A stretch of DNA of 64,000 bases from Homalodisca vitripennis (taxonomy: Eukaryota > Arthropoda > Insecta > Hemiptera > Cicadellidae), in assembly GCF_021130785.1 (NCBI RefSeq), contig NC_060213.1, positions 61,722,001-61,786,000 on the forward strand. Reading direction: 5' to 3'. The position numbers and the translations under genes were made by a program. Below, piece after piece: positions 56,379-64,000 of the stretch; within the stretch, counting starts at the first letter, position 1; the number at the start of each line of letters is the position of its first letter. Below the pieces are notes generated by a model. It was not told the origin of the DNA. It did not search any database and worked only from the letters and a program-made list of their open reading frames with translations.

Positions 56379-59240
56379 ACAGGTTTATAAAATGATGACA
56401 AGAGACACGCCAGAGGCCGGAAGCTTAGACTGTTTCAGACTTTGTCTAATTTACATTTAAGACGCTTTCAGAAACCATACGTCCATACTCGTAAGTTAAG
56501 GGCTTATGAACTGCAGCGGAAATCTTCTTAAATCTTGTGGTGGGTTTTTTTATTTGAAGTATTATTTCAATTCTAGTTTAATCTTATATTGAAATCACGT
56601 TTCAACTAATTTTTGAGGCTTGTCTTAAGAACTATTTCATTAAACTACAGTTGGGTGCTAGAAAGGCACGCCTGTTTTGTGAGCACACACCAAATCATTT
56701 AATCTATTATGTAGGTTTGTATACATTCTATATTCGATTACCAACTCAAGCGTTTGTGATCAGACCTTTTAAAACGTTATTCTGTTACGTAATAAGCAAT
56801 ATATTTAGGGATTATTTGTCTTTCGTCACGACCAGCGCAGAATGCTGCTGCCGGAGGCTTTATCTACTAGATAAAATGAGGTAGGACAGGTCCTCTGCTC
56901 TCATCCTTGAAAAACAACATGAACGTATAAACTGGTTGATAACGAATAAACCGTGATCGTTTTGTATATACGAATTTGCGAGGTTGGTGTGGCTTACCTA
57001 TAGACCCAAAAGGCAAAGTAATTCTTAAATAGCTATTATTAATAAGGGCGGGTCGCGCGGACCTTGGTATTTACACAGTAACCTGACATTTTGTCGAACT
57101 GGGCTCGTAACATCACCAAGGTTTATTGCCATATACTCATTATTCTTTAACGACCACCGTTATTAATTTGTGAAGCATCATAACATGACATTAGATCTTT
57201 AAAACATGCTAAAAGTTCCTCTCCGAAGCTAATATAACTTTACAACAGAAAAACTCAAAACCTTCTCCTCAAACCGATAATTTAGTATAAGAGCCTAACT
57301 ATGTTTTACGTAATTTAGCAAATATAAAAAGCATAGAAAATGTTTCGCATAAATTTTGCAACATAAAACATTGCAATAGAGAATGTTGATTGAACAGCTT
57401 TTACCTTGACCCTAACACAACCTTTTGACCTTTAGACGCAGGCTAAGGTCAAATGTACTTTACTACCTTCACGGTGTGCGTCACGATTGACGTGTAAATA
57501 CTATAAGTGTCGTAAATTATTCAACTGTAACTAATGTACAGTACTCTTGAATCTTGAAGTGTGTTCATCAGAGTTTGAAGTATTGAGAAACTCTTTTTAA
57601 TGATTCTAAAACAGATGAAACAGGTGCAAAACGTTGTGTTGTAGAAGTTTAAACACGTGAAAATTAATCAATCATGTAATGTAGAATAGTATGTGCTGGT
57701 AGGAATGCGTTACCATTACCTAGGATAAACAATAATATAAACTCGCCGCCACTACACAATTCACGCTTCAGTAGTCCCTGACCAACAAGCGAAAGAAAGC
57801 TTGTATTTTACTTCCACGATATGGCAAAGAAAGTAACGTCTCTATTGTAACACTTTGCTTTAGCGTGTTCTTTTATGTTTCTGTATTTAAATTTAGTCAC
57901 TTCACGTTTCTTGTTTTATATTGAGAAAAGAAAGGAGCACACCATTGCTATCAAAACGTAGCATTTTGGTTCTTTTGCCATAAAAAGTTATTGCAATTAT
58001 TAATACAAGTATTATTCTTTTCTTATTTGAACTCATGGATCCTCACAGCCATATGTTTGAAACGGGAACCTGTTATAGTTAACGGTAAAAATTCATCACT
58101 TGACTGACTTTTGCAGTTCGTTCTCCATTCTAAATCTATTTACTGGAGTTGTAAAATGTTAAACAAATTTCCCGTTTTCCTTTTAAGGAACAGTAAAAAG
58201 CTGTTAAAATCCTTTATCAGTTACCAATATCCAATCTTATCCTGGGCTCCTCTTCAGAAATCCTTGGAAGATTTTGGACACTTTGTAGGGTCCACTTTAC
58301 TTTCTTAGTTGAGTAAAGATACCCTAATACCTTTGAAAATATAGGTCCGTAATTCTTACTCGACCTTAAAATTCCCACGAGCATACTACATTTATATGGC
58401 AAGTTGCGTACATGGTAAGCAGGTTAAAGTCTTATGGTTCCGTAGAATGTCTATGTTTTGAACCCAAGGAGGCGGAACTCTCAAACCGAAAATGTTGCTC
58501 GCGATTACACTGCACACTTTATAGACCTATGACATTGAAATAAAATTATCAAGATATTTGAATAAAATAGATAAAATAATAGTAGGCACTTCTTCTAATT
58601 CCAGGGAGTAAAGCTTCAGGATCAAAAGACATGCCCTGTTTTTCATAGATGTATCTTGAAATTTGTTATGTATTTGTGAATTTTGAAATGGTACAATTTT
58701 AGAAAGAAATTTTAACCAACGACCAACTTCTGAGTGCCTATACTATCAATGAGGTAAAAATTTGAGACGAGAAACATTCACGCAAATAGCCCTTCAAGCG
58801 TTACTTAACTAATTTTAATCAAGATTGACATGGCTATTCTATAAAATACATTTTAACTGTGGAACATTATTCAGAAGTTTAAACCAAAAGAGAGGATCAA
58901 ACCTATCTTTCACTCAACTGACCTGAAATAGATACGAAAATATTAACCATAATTGTCATTTACCGTAATGTAGGGTAGATTTTCCGATGGAATTAAAACA
59001 TATTCTAATTATATAAAATTTTCTATACAACTGAAATTAAAAACATAATTACATAGGTTTTAGTAAAGTTAGTTTGTCCTTTTAAAGGCACAAATTTTGG
59101 GCCACAATAGTTTTAAATGCGTGCGTCATTTATCGTGGTTGGTGGTGACTGGTTGTGCCTATAAATATAATAATTTCAGCAGTTAAACGGTCTAATAAAT
59201 CAATGCCATACCCTGACGTGGATATTCCACTAGCTGGTAA
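56379..59240. other. AT-rich DNA without recognised genes
   Basis: A block at 56403-56450 (CCAGAGGCCGGAAGCTTAGA) resembles motifs in 59678-59800. A frame at 58111-58308 follows a weak acceptor but matches nothing known. Confidence 0.2.
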
Positions 59241-59289
59241 CCTAAAGAGCTCAGGTGCTCTCAGAAAAAGGTGGCTCGCAAAGGCCGGG

Positions 59290-59830
59290 AACAACCATAT
59301 ACTGAAAGCTTCTAGAATCTTGAAGCATTTTTAGCTTACAAATACGTAGAGCAACCAGAGATCATGATCCAAGCCCTTAAATATCGCATGTTCCTATTGG
59401 TTGAAAGCAATCAGAGATGCGCAGTTCTAGCACACTAAGATTCATAGACGTCAAAAGGTTTTACAGGCTATATCCTTCCAGATACTATAAATTCGACACC
59501 GAAACTCATACACTTCAAAAGGTTTTTAAAACTCTCACTTCCAGAAGTTTCCATGTTCCCAAGATAAAGGATCTGAATTGGCTAAATACTGACTGAAATC
59601 GGGAACTCCAAATTTTTAGAATTTTACAACATAGAGTGTGTAAAGATTATATAGGTTTAAGAATTTCAAATGTCTGAAGCTGTCAGAGGTCGGAAGCTCG
59701 TGGAAGTTGAAACTGCTGTAAATAGATGGTTTTCAGCACTTGGAATATTCAATAGGATGAAATTCTATAGTTGCTAGATGCTTCCAGAGGCCAGAACCTT
59801 TTAGATGCTGGAAATTCTAAGAGATTAGTA
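59290..59830. repeat. Degenerate repeat region with CTTCCAGA-type motifs
   Basis: About 59441-59495 and 59503-59551 repeat the order CATA.AC.TCAAAAGGTTTT...CTTCCAGA. Related motifs occur at 59678 and 59778. TTCCAGAAGTTTC (59539-59551) is a perfect three-part heat-shock element by sequence, but it may be just part of the repeat. Confidence 0.4.
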
Positions 59831-59899
59831 GCCCCCGGCATGGTTAAAAGTATAGAATCAGGCACCTTAGACAGGCCAGAGAGTATGACGTCCCATTGA

Positions 59900-61503
59900 C
59901 CTCGCTGGATGCTCTTAAATATTTAATAAAGGGCGGAGGCACTCGTTGGTCAGGAAGTTTCTCTTCCTAAAGCTTCGTATACAGCTGAATTTGAGCAAAT
60001 GAAGTTAATATCTTAATTTATTATTTAACAGCAAAAGACCTAAAATATGGTAATTGTAATGAGAGTAAAATAACGAACTGTAGGAAAGTTTAGACTCTCA
60101 CTTTCAACAACCAACCCCCTTCCTCCCCGCCGACCTCACAGCTTAAACCCTTGAACAGTTACAATTGAATGTCATTTGCACTGAGTGGTCACGCTAACAA
60201 TAATCCAGCAAGATATCTAGAATATTTCTCTTTGTACAACTGAACATAAAGAGTGCATTACAATACCAGGGCTTTGATAAACATTAAACAACAAATTTTT
60301 ATCAAAAAAGCATTTTTTATCTAAAGTATAGTTTAGTAGATAATTAAATTAAACAAAATTTAATTTTCCCAGTAAATATAAAAATATTTTGTGCAAGACT
60401 ATAAAAGCATTTTTAATCAGGATCACATATAAGAAAAAATACAACTTAAAAAACTCTTGTAATCTCGTGTAATCAACGTCGAACCGAGAAAGGTTTTTGC
60501 ATTATATAAAGATTTGTCAACGTGTTTTAACATTCCTAGCTGTCACTTTTCCTTTATTATATTCAAGCCACAACCATTCAGAAGGATGACAAACTCTATT
60601 AGCCCAATGGAGGACTTTCTCTCCATCTATAAGTATAAACAAACGTGGCGGAGCAAAACTCGTTTAGCTTTCATGAAGTCTCTGAAATTGGCTTGAATTT
60701 TTAACGCAGACTTCTAATATTCACAGCCAAGGGCGCTGGGACCGTAAACTGCGTTGTGACGCAGCAGTAAACTGCGCTATAATACAGTGGCGAGGGGATG
60801 GCGCTGTAATTCTGGCGGCGTTGTCTGGTTTACAGCACGCTGAGCCGCATCGCCGTGCGAGCTGTATAGATCCTCAAGAACCTAATTTCTCCACTCTCAG
60901 ACTACGTTATTGAGCAATATAGTGGGGACAAAAAGATGATATGCTCTTAGCTTATTAAAATTATCAATCTTCGGGTTGAAATACGAATTTAATTTTTTTT
61001 TCTTTTTACATTTATAAAAAACGAACTTAGGACAACACGAACTAAAATCCATTTTAGAAAAAAACATATCAATTTTCATCTCCCCCCCCCCCCCGACAAC
61101 CCCGAAAAATTGTGTAATCACTATCACTTTTTAGCTAGGATTATTTACTATGTGGTTTGCAATATTGTACAAATTTTAATAGCCGCCATTATTTTATCCA
61201 GGATCGTTTAAAATTAATTGTTATGCCGTAAGTTTTGTCTCATTAAACATAACCTAATCTTTCCTTACATTTAAGATCGTTAACTTACTCTTAGACGTTC
61301 TTCCAATGAGGCGAAATGTTAATAATGGAAAATATTGTTTTTGGAACTTATTATGATTTACATATTTTTCATTTTCTTAATATAATCGTTTAAAACCAAG
61401 TAAGTTATCCCGCTATTTCGGGACAACCCGAAGTTATACGAACCCCAGATATCGTCTAATACGTATTTTACCGGAACCTTATTTTCTTAATCATCCTGGG
61501 TAG
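59900..61503. other. AT-rich DNA; GC-rich patch 60720-60880
   Basis: The patch has two copies of GTAAACTGCG around TGACGCAGCAG and no open frame of note. A 60-codon frame (60514-60696) follows a pyrimidine-rich acceptor but is not recognised. A run of 13 C lies at 61082-61094. Confidence 0.2.
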
Positions 61504-61905
61504 TGAAGGAAACAAAATTTTTTCCCAGACATTTGCCACCGTTCAGTAATATAATAGTAATGTATCAGTAAAACTACGTTTCTAGATCTGCAATCTGATC
61601 TCTTCCTCGGGTACGTAACTAACCGAACATATAATTACAAACTAGATTAAAATAAACAAATCATACCAGAGCGTTGTGACTCGCCTAAGTCATGAATCAC
61701 AACCACCATGTTGTGTGTAAACTTCATTAACTCTATAAAATATGCACTCAATGAAAAACTAAACACAGCCCTTTAAAACTGAACTACAGAATACAGGTCA
61801 TAGTAGATCTGCATTCGCCGACTAACCATCTAAATGTAGGAAAGTCTTGTTTCCTTCACAATCCTTTTATCGTCAAAACCAAACTTGAAACAAAGCACCC
61901 TAGGT
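61504..61905 (-). mobile_element. Penelope-like or foldback element, second near-complete copy
   Basis: It aligns along its length with 24850-25270 and continues into the shared right flank (CACAATCCTT and then CGTCAAAACC, versus TTGTCAAAAG at the first copy). The right arm has an internal deletion. The hammerhead-like motif (61610-61578) has two damaged positions: CCGAGGA in place of CUGANGA, and a stem II end mismatch. Confidence 0.7.
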
Positions 61906-64000
61906 AAGTTTGTAATTGGAAAATTAAATTAGAATAGAGAATATATCGAAATTTTTAGAAACATTACTATAAGAATTGGCCTAATTAGGCGATTGGATTT
62001 TATTTGCAGTGACACAAATACATGTTTAGGTGGTGTGGGATTAGGCGCTACGAGACCACCCCCATATAACGGTTTATTGTGTTACGAGTATACATTTCAG
62101 ATAGTATGTATCTAGTATAAGCAACATTAAAATTGTAATACTAGAAAATTGTCTTATTCAGAATTTTATTACAAGTAGGAAGGTTGTTTACGTATTTAGT
62201 TATTATTACAGAAGTAATATTATGTTTTTCCTTTAGCTGAATGAGTAAACTTTAGTCATGAATAAAAATAGCTAGAGTGAAGTTAGCTTATTTTTAATGC
62301 ATAAAAATTTAAATATTGTGCAGAGCTTTCGTCCTTATACTCACTCTCTGGGACAGATCCCTGAAAAGTGTCATGAAAATACTGCAAGAAAGATTGCTCC
62401 ACTGATTGCCTCTAGATGTTCATTGATACAGGCGTAATAGATTATTTGTAGGTAAAACACTGTCATTGTCCAGTGCCATTTGTAATGTTGCATATTCGAT
62501 GATAGTACTACTCTTGTCATTAACATTTTTTTATTTCTTTTTAAATTTCTAAAAACTAACATTTGTGTATAATTATATGCAAAATATACCTAAATAAGTT
62601 GTATCATTTTTGTTGTTGTAATGATAATACGTTTTTCATATTTAACGACAATAAAACTTTAGATTAAGTATTCTTTTTGTACCACGAAAAGAAACAACAT
62701 AACTCTTTTTTTACAGAATTTCGTAGTTCCTATAACAACTTACATTATCAAAATTATTATCATTATTTAAAACAGTACTATTAGTACAACTATATAATTG
62801 CAATTGCTTATATAAACCTCTACTAGAATAACAATTGCTATTTATAAGAATCTGCAAGTTTCCTAAAGTAAATAAACGGCGAGACAATATTCTGACGGAG
62901 AGTCGATCGACGTTTATTTACGAATAACTTGAAAACACCAAGAAACAAGTTGAGGAACTGTTGTTTGGTGTGCTTATTAAAACCGGAATTGCTTTCTGTG
63001 TATTCTTGTTTATTGTTTCCGTTGAAACTTTTGCATTGCTGACTTGCAAAATTAGTCTTATTTCAAGAGTTCCTGAAGGGAAATATATTAAATTTGCTTT
63101 ATCACATTAAATATTTATTCCAATAAATTTTTTTTCATTACTTTTGCTCTCCTAGTTTCTAAAAAAAGTTACGTTATCTGGGAAGAAAAACACAAAAATT
63201 AATATTTTATACTATCACTTCTGTTAGCCATTCTTTGGATAGTTGACTTGATTGTCGGATTCTTCCTAGAACATACCCTTATACTAACATTTCAACTGGA
63301 AAAAATCTGACAGAATAAACGGTCTGTGGTTAAATACATACACACATTTTTCCTGTCGAGTGTTGGAGCATTACGTTGTCAGTAAATAGGACAAACATTC
63401 AAAATTTTCTAACGGCAATAGAAATTTAAAAACTAGAGTTTTTAAAGTCACTTTACTTTAAAAACCAAATAGGAAAGTCTAAATCTGGAGTCAAGTGGGT
63501 TATGCTAAAACTGCTGTCACGCCAGAGCATTTTATTTTATCCATGTGAACTTTTATTGGCTTGTTTGGTTAGAGTAATTAATTTTAAATATTAAATTTGA
63601 CGTTCAATATTGAATAAAAACACAATAAATATATATAGACATCAAATGATCACTAAAATTCTACATCTCCTCTAATTCTACACTGACAGTCTCTCACGTT
63701 AACGCGTACGTGTGACGTGTGTTGTGTACTTCGCTAGGTGATTTACTGTGACATTAGGTTTTTACTTGGTTTATTGACCTATAACTCGTTCTGTTTAAGT
63801 TAGGCTATGACGAGTCCCTTGCAATAATTTCATTACTTTTTAATGTTGACACCTAAAGAAGAATATGAGTTCAAATCTTCGAAGCGTCATCTTCTTTGTT
63901 GTATGATACATAACTATGACAATCCATTCATCATACTACTATTTATTTCCGTATATAAATATAAATAAATTGAGAAGACTTTTAAACAATATCATCCTCC
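61906..64000. other. AT-rich DNA; one 11-bp inverted repeat
   Basis: No gene is recognised. GTAAATAAACG (62868-62878) and its complement CGTTTATTTAC (62911-62921) form a perfect 11-bp stem with a 32-nt loop. Confidence 0.25.

Noticed and set aside
1..64000. CRISPR array or prokaryotic operon
   Set aside because: The tandem repeats have no spacer structure, and there are no ribosome binding sites, operons or cas genes; the DNA is eukaryotic in character.

Overview
This window reads as AT-rich, non-coding nuclear DNA of an animal, most probably an insect. There are no bacterial-style gene arrays, and no open frame has an organisation I can assign to a known host gene. What can be recognised is a dense layering of decayed eukaryotic transposable elements, three unrelated tandem satellites, several large inverted repeats, and a few short GC-richer islands with splice-like signals that could be exons or promoters of a host gene with very large introns. 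The mix of families (hAT with a ZMYM1-like transposase, mariner-like, CR1/Jockey-type LINE, RTE-like LINE or SINE tails, Penelope-like repeats with hammerhead-like motifs) fits Hemiptera, perhaps a leafhopper or sharpshooter. That placement is inference from repeat style only.

Layout. 1-9.9 kb: a Penelope-like fragment at the left edge, a diverged two-copy repeat (0.82-1.17 kb), a 152-bp satellite with its flank (2.75-3.97 kb), and islands with TATA-like or splice-like signals (1.68, 4.6 and 7.85 kb). 9.9-14.2 kb: a decayed mariner-like transposase and a complete 1.7-kb non-autonomous hAT element with an exact 8-bp target duplication and an internal palindrome. 15.4-17.6 kb: a 20-unit, 96-bp satellite that stays open for hundreds of codons on the minus strand, probably only because 96 is divisible by three. 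18-25.3 kb: hammerhead-like motifs, Penelope-like copies, a good TATA plus initiator pair (22.3 kb) and three candidate mini-exons. 26-30.2 kb: a short hAT derivative carrying the transposase C-terminus, and a broken LINE reverse transcriptase. 31.4-32.3 kb: two GC-rich candidate terminal exons facing each other. 32.6-37 kb: a cluster of RTE-like elements ending in TA-rich tails. 39.6-43.5 kb: two perfect hairpins, another Penelope-like copy and a 13-unit, 125-bp satellite. 44.9-47.2 kb: a second, inverted copy of the 152-bp satellite and its flank. 48.9-49.4 kb: the 3' end of a LINE ORF2. 51.5 kb: the best single candidate coding exon (minus strand). 53.4-54.9 kb: a 1.1-kb foldback element nested in an older dispersed repeat. 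55.8-56.4 kb: another RTE-like copy. 59-64 kb: a weak degenerate repeat, one more Penelope-like copy, and plain AT-rich DNA.

There is no gene system working together here; the content is mostly transposon history. The most notable signal is a 33-nt motif of constant length in four dispersed repeat copies. It has the hammerhead ribozyme layout (CUGANGA, a 6-bp stem II, GAAAC), varies at the one core position where variation is allowed, and keeps stem II by a wobble pair in one copy.
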